Shown: positions 51,573-62,264 of the stretch, one piece after another
How the letters are laid out: each line of letters begins with the position of its first letter
How positions within the stretch are numbered: position 1 is the first letter of the stretch
Origin: Lepidostoma basale
Taxonomy: Eukaryota > Arthropoda > Insecta > Trichoptera > Lepidostomatidae
Direction of reading: 5' to 3'
Length of the DNA: 64,000 nucleotides
Assembly (NCBI GenBank): GCA_022606425.2
Contig: JAHDVF020000899.1
Span: forward strand, 186,001-250,000
Translations under genes and position numbers: made by a program
The notes under the pieces: model-generated
Told to the model about the DNA's origin: nothing
The model's database searches: none
Seen by the model: the letters and a program-made list of their open reading frames with translations, nothing else

Positions 51573-51797
51573 GAAGACTACAGGGGAAAAACAAGGAATG
51601 TCAGTAGAAGGTTAATTTGAATAAATTGAGAATAAAGCTAATCAAAGTCTATATATTTCTTAGCAATTAGCAATCGATTATCTGGCCATAGTCGATGACA
51701 CATATGATTTTTGAATACGTACAAATGCCGCTAGATGGCATTATTACATTTATTTGGAATTTTAACTGACATTCCTTGTTTTTCCCCTGTAGTCTTC
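51573..51797. mobile_element. 225-bp MITE with 32-bp TIRs and ATTT duplication
   Basis: GAAGACTACAGGGGAAAAAC at the left and its complement at the right extend to about 32 bp each (through GGAATGTCAGT). The flanks share ATTT, and removal restores the D sequence ATATTTGTAAAC. No coding capacity. Confidence 0.75.
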
Positions 51798-51839
51798 ATT
51801 TGTAAACAATTTTATAATATTTTAAATATGTATCTTTAT

Positions 51840-51884
51840 AATATCACTGAGGAGAGACTGGTTGTCCGAAACATGTCTGATATT
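51840..51884 (+). ncRNA. Type I hammerhead ribozyme, family D
   Basis: Stem I AATATCA/TGATATT is 7 bp and perfect. The core CTGAGGA is intact. Stem II is reduced to three pairs (AGAC with GTCC, first pair lost). GAAAC, ACATGT and cleavage C (51877) are present. It independently shows the same stem I as 9678-9723. Confidence 0.65.
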
Positions 51885-52044
51885 TGATTTTAATTTTTTT
51901 TAAAGTAAGTGTTGTATATTCAAAGTATATAAAAAAAAGACAAATTAAACATCTGCAACACAAAGTATGGCAAACATAAAAGAAAAATTTGGAATTTAAG
52001 TTTTTTTTTAGATAATCCATTGTTTTGCTTGAAACACTATAATA

Positions 52045-52397
52045 ACTAACTAACCATCGCGCCGTCTCCCCGAAAAGGTAGTCAGAAAGAATGGACTGCC
52101 ACACTTTAACCGATGCGGCACTCCATTCTTCTCTTTTCGTCCCCGCGAGAGACGCGGTATGACGGGTTGCGAACCTCATCGCCACCAATAGGCATCTCTC
52201 GCGCAAACTTCGATCGTCCAACGTCCACAAAATAAATCTCAAATAAATCACATAAAATACAACGACAAAAAATAAAATAATAAAATAAAAATAATTTAAC
52301 ACATGATGTTCTTTTAGATGGCGCACTTGTTGTCAGCTGGACGATCCGGACATTTGTGTTTATTTAATTTATATTCCACGTATCCACTATTCCACGT
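52045..52397 (-). mobile_element. Non-autonomous element with L-A tail (SIDE), copy 3
   Basis: Bounded by AAACACTATAATA (52032-52044) and AAACACTATGATA (52398-52410), a 13-bp duplication with one change. Minus strand: the GGATCGTCCAGCTGACAACAAG body, GTTCGCAACCCGTCATACC, terminus and (TTAG)2. Length 353 bp, 5' truncated relative to copies 1 and 2. It inserted into the end module of a ribozyme-family element. Confidence 0.8.
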
Positions 52398-52434
52398 AAA
52401 CACTATGATACTTCACCAGTATTTTATGTTTAAA

Positions 52435-52745
52435 TTTGATAGGATCATTATGATGGTTTGGACACATGGAAATAATGAATGAAGAAAGAATGATAAAAAA
52501 TATATTTGTCGACGATGTAAATGGAACTAGAAAAAGAAGAAGACCGAGGAAAAGGTGGCACGATCAAATAAATCTTATATTGAATGTAGGTCACGTCAGG
52601 AGTCAGAGAAATCGACGCGCGTGCAAGACACGATGTTAAGGAAGCAAGAGAAATATGTCAGGAAAGAAAAGTGTTGGAGTCCATTATTTCTGCGTACCCC
52701 TTCGGTTAGTTAGTTAGTTAGTTCAGCTGGTTAGTTAGTTAGAAA
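52435..52745 (+). mobile_element. L-A LINE C-terminus, plus strand
   Basis: 'GSLWWFGHMEIMNEERMIKN'-like coding, 'RRRPRKRWHDQINLIL', shortened terminus and a long (TTAG)n tail, 52703-52742. Confidence 0.7.
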
Positions 52746-52748
52746 TTT

Positions 52749-53430
52749 TCAATCCTGGGATTGGTTTGCAACAACTTCTTCTATTCTTCTCTTCCATTCT
52801 TCCCTGTCTTGTGCGGCTCTTTTGAAATCTGCATATGATGAGCAGCGCACGTCCACCAACAGGTCCTCCAGGTACTCTCGGCGTGGGCGTCCCCTAGAGT
52901 TTGTCCCCTCGGTCATACCCTCTATTATGGCATGCAAGAGACCTTCTTGACGTATTACATGGCCGATCCATCTTGCACGCCTTTCGGACAAGGTCCTGAA
53001 CAGGTGCCTTCCTCCTTCGATTCCTTGTAGAACTTCCTCATTCGTGATGTGGTCTCTCCAGAAAATTCCTAATAGTCTTCTATAGGACCACATCTCAAAA
53101 GCCTCTAGTCTCCGCTTATCTCTTTCGGATAGGCACCATGTCTCGCAACCGTACATCAAGATACTCCATACATAGGTCTTGATGAGGAGTATTCTCAGAT
53201 TTAGGTCTATATTATTTGATTCTATTATTTTTGACCTTTTATTAAATGCAAGCCTAGCCTGATGTATACGGCTGTCGACCTCGCGCTTAGACCGACCGTC
53301 CCATGTTATTTTGCTCCCGAGGTAGACAAACTCCTTAGTGTTCTTTACCTGACATCACTACTCTCATCTGATGTTGCGTTCGGCCTACGGTCAGCAGCTT
53401 TGCTTTGTCTTTATTGAGCATATAGCTGGT
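52749..53430 (-). pseudogene. L-H: RTE-like LINE thumb and C-terminus
   Basis: The minus frame 53159-52749 is open for 136 residues: 'MMYGCETWCLSERDKRRLEA', 'FEMWSYRRLLGIFWRDHITN', 'RRARWIGHVIRQEGLLHAII', 'GRPRREYLEDLLVDVR', 'AQDREEWKRRIEEVVANQSQ'. Upstream coding to 53430 is in other frames ('LSTTKSLRIPWDGRSK'-like). The polymerase catalytic part is missing. Confidence 0.8.
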
Positions 53431-53439
53431 TACATTACA

Positions 53440-54035
53440 TAAAACGAAACTTCAACTCATCATCGGTAAGGGAAGGTCAAATATATTTAATTGCTACTTG
53501 CTACGCCGCTGCAGCTGGTAGTGTTGTGAGTAATACGATATACTGTTCGTATGTGAGTTTGCAGTATCATTGAGGAGATTGCATTGAAAGAGATTAATTT
53601 TTTGTTCCATTCATTCTTATCATTATGTTGGGTTAATACCAGCTCCATAACGCATGTTACGTATTACGTTTTTACATTATCCTACTAGTCCTGACTTTAT
53701 GATAAATCATTAAGAATACCCCACGTTTTGCTCGTCAATTACTTTTACACATATTTCTCACTTTTTATCGTTTAATTTGTTTGGTTACCTTAACGATACT
53801 CCGCTTGGAATAAAAGCGTTCAGTAAATAAAACAATCAAATAGAATTAAAATCATATATTGTGGTTAAATGGTTGTTATTTTTACCGTCACACCACAAAA
53901 AATGCTACAATCGAAATTAATGGATTTCGTATAGAGTTATTATTGAACTCGAAAATACCTGATGCGGCAATGAGGAGAAAATAGGAGAAAGAAGAAAATG
54001 TGTATCGACATCGTGGATTAAAATAAAACTCTTCT
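53440..54035. other. Unassigned region
   Basis: No coding or repeat landmark that I recognise. Confidence 0.4.
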
Positions 54036-54059
54036 TATTCTTCTTTGCTGTAGACCTAT

Positions 54060-54600
54060 AAAAATAATAATAATAATAATATGCTATCTTTCAAAGCGCC
54101 GTTTTTGTGATGTAATCACCTCAAGGGCGCATTAAGACGTGTTTTAAATCTAAATGTGAACGCCGCGTCTGATATTCGCGATCGATTAGAAAGTATAATA
54201 GAACAAAATATGCAAGTTTTAAATTGTGTATGAAAAATGAAAAAGATGGGTTTTCAGCCTAGATCTGAAGTCTGTCGTATCATTTATGCATCTGAGGTGT
54301 GAAGGAAGATTGTTCCAATCTGATGGACCGGCTACCGCAATCGCTCGATCCTCGAAATTTGTACTAGAGCAACGCTTTGGCTCAACTAATCTTCCTATTG
54401 CCGAGGAGTTCGCCGAGCGTAGTGTGGATTTCCTTGTATTTAGGCTGTCCGTTATACAGAGTTCGGATATATAATTTGGAGCCATTCCATGTAGCGCTTT
54501 GAAGACTGTCCAGCAGAGTTTATACTGGATTCTTTCTGGACTCTAAAGCCAGCGAAGTTCTTTGAGATGTTGTGTTATATGTGGTCAGTTCTCCAGAGTG
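54060..54600 (-). pseudogene. L-K: CR1/L2-like LINE C-terminus, minus strand
   Basis: The minus frame 54485-54219 encodes 'MAPNYISELCITDSLNTRKS', 'EPKRCSSTNFEDRAIAVAGP', 'SDWNNLPSHLRCINDTTDFR', 'SRLKTHLFHFSY'. The region to 54600 encodes 'LKELRWL-SPERIQYKLCWTVFKALHG'. The 3' UTR has TTAATGCGCCCTTGAGGTGA and an (ATT)n tail at 54064-54082. Confidence 0.8.
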
Positions 54601-54604
54601 TTGC

Positions 54605-54890
54605 TACTTTTATGTGGTAGATTTCCAGCAGTCCTTCAATCTTTTAGTTAGTCTTCCACGAGGACAAGTCCTGTGAGGCAGATTATGTGGTGCAATATAG
54701 GGGAGTCTAGTGGTGTTTATTCTTTGGACATTACCATAACAGTCCCGTCTTCGCTGTCTACTCCATCTTATAATATCCTCAGCCCTACATATCTCTCAAA
54801 TTCTGGTATTTCTTTCGCGATCTCTCAGTGTATTCCCTGCTATCATTCTCAGTGTCTTCATCTCGGAAGTCCTTAAAACCTGACTGTGTC
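54605..54890 (-). mobile_element. L-G LINE C-terminus, minus strand
   Basis: Shares TCTTCCACGAGGACAAGTCC, TTCTTTGGACAT.ACC and CTGACTGTGTCTGCCCT with the L-G end at 62330-62575. Broken frames. Confidence 0.5.
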
Positions 54891-54907
54891 TGCCCTTGCT
54901 TCAACGC

Positions 54908-55568
54908 TAATGAACTAACTAACTATCACGCCGTCTTTTTTCTTTCCTGACATATTTTTTTCGCTTCCTCAACATTCATATATCGGGTCATGCACGCGCG
55001 TCGATTTCTCTGACTCCCCACATGGCCGACATTCAATATTTGATTTATTTGATCGTGCCACGTTTTCCTCGGTCTTCCTCTATTTCTGGTTCCATTTACA
55101 TCATTAACATATACTTTTTTTACCATTCTTTCTTCATTCATTCTTTCCATATGTCCAAACCATCTTACTGATCCTTTCATTATTTTATTCATAACACCAT
55201 CATTCGCACCGCATTCACTTCTTATATTTTCATTCGACACTCTATCATACATAGATATCACACATTCGTCTAAGAGATCTCATTTCTACTGCATTTATTC
55301 TACTTTCATCCTTCTTTTGCTAGGTCCATGCTTTGCTTCCATACATAAGGGTCGGAAGAAGAACACCATTGTGCACTGCCATTCCAGCTTTTATGGATGG
55401 GTTTTGGTTTGCGATGACAACTTTAAGTGTACCATTCACTTTGTTTGCCTGTCCCAACCCTTCTTTCAATATCCCTCTTCACTCGCCCATCTCTTGTAAA
55501 CATACTACCTAAATACACGAACTCATCTACTTGCTCCAAATTTTCACCATTCACGCTAATGTTGCAGA
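54908..55568 (-). pseudogene. L-A LINE with exact 13-bp TSD
   Basis: Flanked by CTTGCTTCAACGC at 54895-54907 and 55569-55581, so the insertion is exactly 661 bp. Minus frame 55261-54926: 'SMYDRVSNENIRSECGAND', 'GSVRWFGHMERMNEERMVKK', 'RGRPRKTWHDQINQILN'. The RT thumb upstream is frame-shifted. The 3' end is GTGATAGTTAGTTAGTTCATTAG, a short TTAG tail directly against the duplication. Confidence 0.9.
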
Positions 55569-55619
55569 CTTGCTTCAACGCCATACGTTTTATTGGTCTT
55601 GCGCACGCTTTATAGTGCT

Positions 55620-56510
55620 ATATATAAAATAAAACTCGATATAGGCAATTAATATTGCAAGTTAATCGTCTTTTCCCTTCGACCACACATACAGTTATCA
55701 TTAATTATTGCACTTAAAAACTTGAATAATTAATCATCATAAATCATAAAAACATATTAATTTAAGCTGTTTTACCATATAATACAAAATTATGTTGTAA
55801 ATCAAATTGCTTTCAAACCAGAAATTAAAAATCAAGTGGCGCCAAATTTGTGAAATTTTTTATAGTTTCACTTTTATTTGACTGACAACTAGTAGTACCA
55901 CAAAAGGTGGCGTTAATGTCTTATGATTGATTAAGAATTCATATCCGGATAACCATTAGCTTCCTCATCTTTAATGCAGATTGAAAACACATCATTAAAT
56001 ACGAATTGTAATTAATTACCTGCTCGGATATTACCTCTTCAAACAGGGTTGTCAGACCAGTTTTTACCGAAACCGGTAATAATTTATAAGCGGAAAAACT
56101 TGTCTATTTTTATTTGTGAGAAATTAGTTTCGTTATTTCCGTATTTCAAGGTTTAAAGCAATTATTAAATAGAAATATTATAAGAAAGTGAAATGGCTTA
56201 ACACTAATCAGCTAGATAAATCAGAAACGTCTTGAAACGGTTTTATAAATACTTGTTGAATATTTTATAGGCATAAAACTTTGCTGTAAAAATCGAAACA
56301 AGAAAACAACAAATAAAATTATTACGCTAAAAACATAAAATGTGTTTAATGATCATTGACTTTTATTTACTGATTACTTGAACAATTATGTATAATATTT
56401 ATTGTTAACTTTTTTTATAATTATTAGTATTTAAAATAAAATAAAATAATAGCACTTATTATTATTTGTATTTAAAATAAAATTTAAAAAAAATGTCTTA
56501 CCACAAAAAA
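55620..56510. other. Unassigned AT-rich region
   Basis: Nearly 900 bp with no element or coding signal I can support. Confidence 0.4.
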
Positions 56511-56529
56511 AAGCTCTATTGTTTCTTGA

Positions 56530-56985
56530 TCATATTCTTAGGCAGAGAGGATGGATCGCCACACTGGCCTGTCCTGGCATACCTCTCGAGCTTCCTCTAC
56601 ATCCATACATCGTACCATGCACGCACGTCGATTGTTCCGACTTCGAATGTGGCCGCCTTTTAGTAATTGATTAATTTGGTCATGCCATGTTTTCCTCGGT
56701 CGTCCTCGGCTTCTTTTCCCACTCACGCTGCTTGTGTACAACTTTTTAACCATTCTACTCTCATCCATTCGTTCCATATGTCCGAACCATCTCAGGGATC
56801 CTTTTTTAATTTTATTCATGATGCAGTCATCTGCCTTACATTTCTTTCTTATTTCATCGTTCGGTATTCTATTATACAACGTTTTCCCGCACATTCTTCT
56901 TAGTGATCTCATTTCTACGGCGTTTATCCTGCTTTCATCCTTCTTTTGCCAGCTCCAAGCTTCACTTCCATTCATTCGTATTGAT
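56530..56985 (-). pseudogene. L-A LINE C-terminus, minus strand, long open frame
   Basis: Minus frame 56975-56538, 145 residues without a stop: 'SEAWSWQKKDESRINAVEMR', 'SLRRMCGKTLYNRIPNDEIR', 'KKGSLRWFGHMERMDESRMV', 'SRGRPRKTWHDQINQLLKG', 'DRPVWRSILSA'. The frame ends at a B-family head, so terminus and tail are missing. It was inserted in, or rearranged with, a B element that resumes at about 56990. Confidence 0.8.
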
Positions 56986-57099
56986 TACTTATTTATGTAA
57001 AGGTCCATAGTAAATAATTAATAAGAATGAAAACGGTTGTTTTCTATTAGTACATATCATTATATTTTATGGGAATGTCGTGTTTCATTTTGAAAATAG

Positions 57100-57480
57100 G
57101 GAACTCCACCCTCTGCAATGGTAGATTAGGTGAGCCGAAGCGCTTCCCTAGTACACATTTCGGAGATCGAACCTTTACAGCAGCTGGTTCATTAACTTTG
57201 ACATTACATTAAATTCATAAATGATCCGATAGATTCCAGATCTAGGCTGAATACCCATATTTTTCGACGTCTTTCATGTTAGTGAAAGTACGTTCAGAAG
57301 GCAAATACTCTTAATTCTGGAGAGTATCCTGTCTTCCCAATGTTGAACCATCTCTCATGCGTTTCTGGTAGTATACTATACACAAATACACAATATATTA
57401 TTTGACCTGTTCTCAATAGATGCCTAAAAAATACATTTCGTAATGTCTGTTGATGAAATAAACTGATTTGATTTGATTTT
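57100..57480 (+). mobile_element. Composite of small fragments ending in an L-J 3' end
   Basis: 57100-57190: GC-richer fragment with a GGTTCGATCTCC B-box-like motif on the minus strand. 57215-57258: plus-strand L-K coding end. 57260-57480: plus L-J end ('VFHVSESTFRRQILLILE') with a GATTTGATTTGATTT tail. Confidence 0.6.
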
Positions 57481-57489
57481 TCATATTCT

Positions 57490-57970
57490 TCTTTCTTCTT
57501 CTTCGATGGCCCTACAGCCCATATCGAGCCTTAGCCTCCAGTATTCTTCGCCTCCAACTCCTCCTGTCCTCCGCTTCGACCCTCCAATCTGACACTCTTA
57601 ACAATCTTGTTCCATCTCTCCCAACTTCATCCTCCCATCGCAGCCTTGGTCGTCCAATTGGTCTTCTACCACCTGGGTGCCACTCCAGCAATCTTTTTGG
57701 GGTTCGCGATGACGGCATCCTCTGCACGTGACCGGCCCATCTCAGTCTATTCAGTCTGACCTGTGTGGAGAGACTGGGAGCTTTGTAAATATTGTACAGC
57801 TCGTCATTATGCCGCACTCTCCAGCCTTCACCGTCATTCACAGGCCCCAGAATTCTGCGCAGCACCCTTCTCTCAAAAGTATCCAGTCGCTCTGCAGATT
57901 TCGCTGTCATTGTCTACGCCTCACACCCATAGGTCACTACTGTTCGGATGATTGTTTTATACAGGGTGAT
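57490..57970 (-). pseudogene. L-E: RTE-like LINE C-terminus, best copy
   Basis: The minus frame 57910-57512 is open for 132 residues: 'RLDTFERRVLRRILGPVNDG', 'ELYNIYKAPSLSTQVRLNRL', 'RWAGHVQRMPSSRTPKRLLE', 'RRPIGRPRLRWEDEVG', 'WRRRILEAKARYGL'. 'KTIIRTVVTYGCEA'-like coding lies upstream in another frame. (GAA)n tail: CTTCTTTCTTCTTCTTC on the plus strand. Confidence 0.8.
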
Positions 57971-58344
57971 TTTGGTTTTCCAGTGTACGTTTCTTGATTT
58001 GAGCGCTGGTAGTAGAGAGAAGAATGTTTTGTTACCAATTGTGATGATTTTTCATATTTCATACCCAAATTAAAAACCAGCTTGTATATTTGATTTATGG
58101 TATTTTCTAAACGATTGCGAATATCTGATGCAGCGTTTCATTGTTCCAGAAATAATGAATAAATAAATAATCGAAGGGATGATGAATGGTAGCATAGCTT
58201 CAAATTCCATACCCGTATAATGTATACAAGCTATCAGGATAATCTTCTTCTTATTCTTCTTCTGCTTTGTCTAGGACGGCGTACTGTTATTTATCGGAGC
58301 CTGATACTGGGATGTACATGTCCATGTATTATAGATGTATCATA

Positions 58345-58790
58345 GTAAATGTACTGCATTCATTCTAGAAATGAGATCTCTTAGACGAATGTGTAATATC
58401 TATGTATGATAGAGTATCGAATGAAAATATAAGAAGTGAAAACGGTGCGAATGATGATGTCATGAACAAAATAATGAAAGTATCATTAAGATGGTTTGGA
58501 CATACGGAAAGAATGAATGAAGAAAGAATGGTAAAAAATTATATGTAAATTATGTAAATGGAACCAGAAATAGAGGAAGATCGAGGAAAACGTGGCACGA
58601 TCAAATAAATCAATATTGAATGTCGGCCATGTGAGGAGTCAGAGAAATCGACGCGCGTGCATGACACGATGTATGAATGTTGAGGAAGCGAGAGAAATAT
58701 GTCAGGAAAGAAAGGTGTGGCAGTCCATTCTTTCTGCCTACACCTTCGGGGAGACGGCGTGATGGTTAGTTAGTTAGTTAGTTTAGTAGA
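58345..58790 (+). pseudogene. L-A LINE C-terminus, plus strand
   Basis: Plus-strand coding with several small indels ('EMRSLRRMC', 'SLRWFGHTERMNEERMVKN', 'RGRSRKTWHDQINQY', 'AREICQERKVWQSILSAYTF'), terminus ACCTTCGGGGAGACGGCGTG and (TTAG)4. Confidence 0.75.
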
Positions 58791-58954
58791 TGTAATCGTG
58801 TGTATCGGATAATTTTGAATAATACGAGTATTATTTATTTATATTATATGATTTTTATGAAGCAGTGAAAACCCTGATCATGTCAAATATTCATAGATCG
58901 TAAATCTTTCATCATAAAGTCATAGATATATCTTTATATATGTATAATTCTTCG

Positions 58955-59060
58955 GCACGGGCGTATGTAGTTGAACTCCTCCTAACCGGCTGGACCTATT
59001 TGGGTGAAATTTTTTGTGTGTGTTTGAGTGGGTCCCTAGATGGTTTAGATTTACAATTGG
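58955..59060 (+). repeat. Unclassified repeat-like block
   Basis: CTCCTCCTAACCGGCTGGAC...TGGGTGAAATTTTTTGTGTG resembles a block I associate with widespread insect repeats, but I have only one copy here and cannot classify it. Confidence 0.3.
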
Positions 59061-59085
59061 AAATACAATGTATCAAATGATTTTA

Positions 59086-59255
59086 CTGAAATCTCTTGAT
59101 GGAAGTTCATTTTAAATAATAATTAAACAAAACGATGTTTTTTAACTACTTCCACTTTTGTCTTCATTAAGACAGCGACCGGTTTCGCCAGGCTCGCTGG
59201 CATCGACAGACTGGTCTAAAAAACATCGTTTTATTTAATTATTATTTAAAACAAT
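59086..59255. repeat. Family-E foldback with deleted right ribozyme
   Basis: The left arm and minus core (59209-59177: CTGTCGATGCCAGCGAGCCTGGCGAAACCGGTC) match 31223-31440. The right arm keeps only TAAAAAACATCGTTTTATTT, so the plus ribozyme has been deleted. Confidence 0.75.
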
Positions 59256-59794
59256 GTATGATAGAATATCTAATGATGAAGTAAGAAAGGAATGTAAGGC
59301 AGATGAATGGGTGATTCTGTAAACAATTTCCTATGTCGATCCCTCTACTTGTAAGATAATGGTTCATTGGATTGGATTACTTAAGCTATTGAGATAAAAT
59401 ATTATTATTGATGAGAACTTTCTGAATTCATCTTATCGGTACATTCTGCGTACAACTGGGTACAGTGAATGCTAGAAAGAGATTAAGCTTATTAGGGCGA
59501 CCAGGATATCCAGATCAAGCTATCGGACATGGAAACTCCATTACAAGACGCTACTTTTATCTATGCATTGTGTTTTGCCATAGAAAATGCTGGACCTTTT
59601 ATATATTCATAGATAATCTTCTATCTTTTTCAACGTTACAGTTCCGGTATTTAATATTTCATAATCTTCTTGCTTAACGTGTAAAAGGGTCTCAGAAAAA
59701 AGATAAAATAAATAATATCAAACGATATTTTATGCCCGTAATATGGCATTCATTGATTTTCCTCATATTACACGAATCAAAGGTAATATTTTGT

Positions 59795-60045
59795 TGAAAT
59801 AGTTCATTGATTTGGCCGAAACACTTTAATATTTCAACGTTATTAATTGTAAATTTATAAACGCTGTTTATTGTATCACAATTTTTATTTATTTATTTTT
59901 CATGACAGCTGTTTCATCAACCTTTATTGACATAACAAACAAGTGATGATGTCAACTTAGGTTGACGAAACAGCTGTCGCGAAAAATAAAAAAATGAATT
60001 TTGTGACACCATTAACAGCGTTTTATAATTTAATAGTTAATTAAC
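59795..60045. repeat. Family-A foldback
   Basis: The end module AGTTCATTGATTTGGCCGAA is at 59801-59820. The arms share CGCTGTTTATTGTATCACAAT. The minus core is damaged. The plus core 59943-59978 has GTGATGA (C3 and neighbours changed) but a perfect stem II GTCAAC-TTAG-GTTGAC, then GAAAC, ACAGCTGT, C. Confidence 0.7.
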
Positions 60046-60067
60046 AGTTCTATTTCCTGAATCAGCA

Positions 60068-61160
60068 TACCAATATTCACGTTTTACTCGGTTTTTTACA
60101 CTACTTCTTATTCCATTCACATCGTTAATGTATACGTACTCTACCATTAATTATTTCCATGAATCCAAACCATCTTAATGAACAAACTAACTAACAATAA
60201 TATCCCGTAGTTACCCCGGAAGGGCAGGCAGAGAGATATTTATTGTCCATTCGGACCACACTACTTTATCCTAATATATCTCCACATTCATACAGCGAGG
60301 CATATTCGCACGACGATTACACATCCACACATACGTCTAAGCTACCTCATGTCTACCGCATAAAATCCTTCTTCTGACAGATTCATGATATTGTGTGTTT
60401 CATGTTTCTGCCATTTCTATCATTTTACTTCCATAATGGTTGTAACCAGAACTCTATTTGAACAGCAATTTTCGCTTTCGTTAATAAATTCTTCATCAGC
60501 TTGTCTCCATCCACTGCTGGACGTTAGCTTCTCCACCCCCACGTCATCCCTCTCGGTCTCTCGCCAGTGTTCTCCAGGCCCTACCGGCTGTCCGCACAAT
60601 ATCTTCGCTCCACTCGGTAGGCTGTCTCCCGAAACTTCTTCGGCCCTACCTTGGCCTCCATTCAGTTACTCTCTGGCTCCATCTTCCATCATCCCGTCGG
60701 CGTTGGGTATATGGTATTTAAGCGAGATACCCAACATGGATCTTTCCATGGCCAGCTGTGCAACTTTAATTTCGTGCATTGCTTCTTTAGTTAACTTTCA
60801 TGTCTCGCATCCATAGATCATCACAAGTAACACGCACTGCTCCAACACTTTTGCTTTTAAATTCTGTGACTTGACTTGACTTGAAGATGTTGCCCAGCCT
60901 TCCGAATGCAGACCAACCGAGCTGTATTCTCCTATCAATCTCGTTGACTTGACTCCCTCTTCCAAAAGCCAATAGATGACCAAGGTACACATATACAACC
61001 ACCGCTTCCACATTGTTAGTAGATTTTAATATCTTCAATTTGTGTGTTCGTCATTATTTTTTAAATAAATTATTGTTTCTAATAACAATTTTTTAAAGCT
61101 CCATTCATATTACGTATTACCCGTATCAACTCTTCTTTCTACGTTACAACTTAATGATTC
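60068..61160 (-). pseudogene. L-A LINE remains, minus strand, split by L-I
   Basis: 60068-60180 and 60185-60490 are decayed L-A ends with CTAACTAAC tail at about 60186. Thumb coding resumes at about 61059-61160 after the L-I insertion. AATAAATT flanks the insertion on both sides (about 60483 and 61057). Confidence 0.6.
60493..61058 (-). pseudogene. L-I: RTE-like LINE thumb and C-domain
   Basis: Minus frame 61038-60787: 'VEAVVVYVYLGHLLAFGRGS', 'QVNEIDRRIQLGWSAFGRLG', 'NIFKSSQVTEFKSKSV'. The downstream part in other frames includes 'HEIKVAQLAMERSMLGISLK' and 'WRPRGRPR'-like remnants. The 3' end near 60493 has no clear tail. Confidence 0.7.
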
Positions 61161-61164
61161 TTAT

Positions 61165-61920
61165 ATTATACATGAACTTCAAATAAATGTACAATGCTTT
61201 ATAGCTGTTGAATGATGCATAGATAAAGTATTATAATAATATCGTTGTCTATGCGTCTGGCAATAAACAATAGAAACTTACATGACAGGCAACAACATTG
61301 AGCCGGCGTTCGTACTCGGGTAGTAACAGCGGGCAGCCGATTTATAACACGGGGAAGGCATGACGGCCGTGTAATGTTACATACCAAATGAAGGTATCAC
61401 CGATCAGATTTAATCTCGTTTCCTTTGATTCACAATGATGCGAAATGTTATATCCGATCAAGAATCTGCGGTATGATATATTGACATGCGTTGGATTTAA
61501 CACAGTCTTGCCCGTGTTTCGCAACGCTAGAATTTTCTTCGAATATACATAAACCATTCCCGTCCTGTGCTGAAAATCCGTGCATTACGGTCCAGTGTAA
61601 TCACTACACAATAAAAAGTGAGATATTTGATTTGTGATTAGAAATTTGATTGTATGATTTGAGATTAAAAAAATGGTATAGTCACAGGCAATCAGTTCAA
61701 TCAATTATACTTACAGTCAAAAGGGGAAAATATTTTTATCGCAATTTCGAATAATCTACGGTACAAGATCAGGTACAGCACAAACTGAAAATTTTCTCAG
61801 AACTTCAGAGATGAAAACATTTTGCGAAATACTGTTAAAGAAAGGGTGAAAAATACAGTAATTAGAAACAAAGGGTACTTTGATAACGTTTGTTGTAGTG
61901 ATTCAGAATCAAATGTGAAA
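61165..61920. other. Unassigned region
   Basis: The frames at 61199-61387 and 61342-61557 have no motif. No TIR or tail found. Confidence 0.4.
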
Positions 61921-61924
61921 TTGA

Positions 61925-62250
61925 CATTTGGTATTTCCCATCAATGCGAAACATGTCATTCCCATAAAATGGGATTAAACTTCTAGAGAAGGGACGTTTA
62001 CATTAACATGGAGATTTACATCCTTATTCTAGAAAAAATAAATATGTCATTTTTATTGTTACTTTAACATGTTAAACTCCATATAAAATAATTGAAATGA
62101 GGGCGTGTGTTTTTTTTTTATAAGTTTTATTTTATGTTGTGGGAAAGACATTTTTCACCTTGTTAAGACATTATCAAATATTTGATAATATCATTAATAT
62201 GGCATTCCCGTAAAATATAATATAATGAAAGTTAAAGAATACATATCATT
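61925..62250. repeat. Family-B fragments
   Basis: The plus half GCGAAACATGTCATTCCCATAA is at 61946-61967 (decayed core). A further foldback centre TTATCAAATATTTGATAATA lies at about 62171 with GGGAAAGACA / GGCATTCCCG arms. Confidence 0.5.
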
Positions 62251-62264
62251 CGTTTTGACAACAA

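Larger units (their letters stand above)
50505..51960. repeat. Family-D foldback carrying two nested TIR elements
   Basis: The left outer arm TTTTTTATATACTTTGTATA (50523-50542) resumes after the first insertion as TATACAACACTAAATTTAAT. The right arm ends GTGTTGTATATTCAAAGTATA. The ribozymes are minus 51461-51431 and plus 51847-51877. Nested elements lie at 50543-51390 and 51573-51797. Confidence 0.75.

Noticed and set aside
56060..56095. GACCAGT...CCGAAACCGGTAAT as another hammerhead
   Set aside because: It has GAAAC-CGGT but no CUGANGA-like core or stem II upstream; probably chance.
28430..58790. (TTAG)n arrays as telomere-like or satellite sequence
   Set aside because: The unit is TTAG, not the arthropod TTAGG. 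Each array directly follows the same LINE terminus (GGCGTGATGG), so it is a LINE tail.
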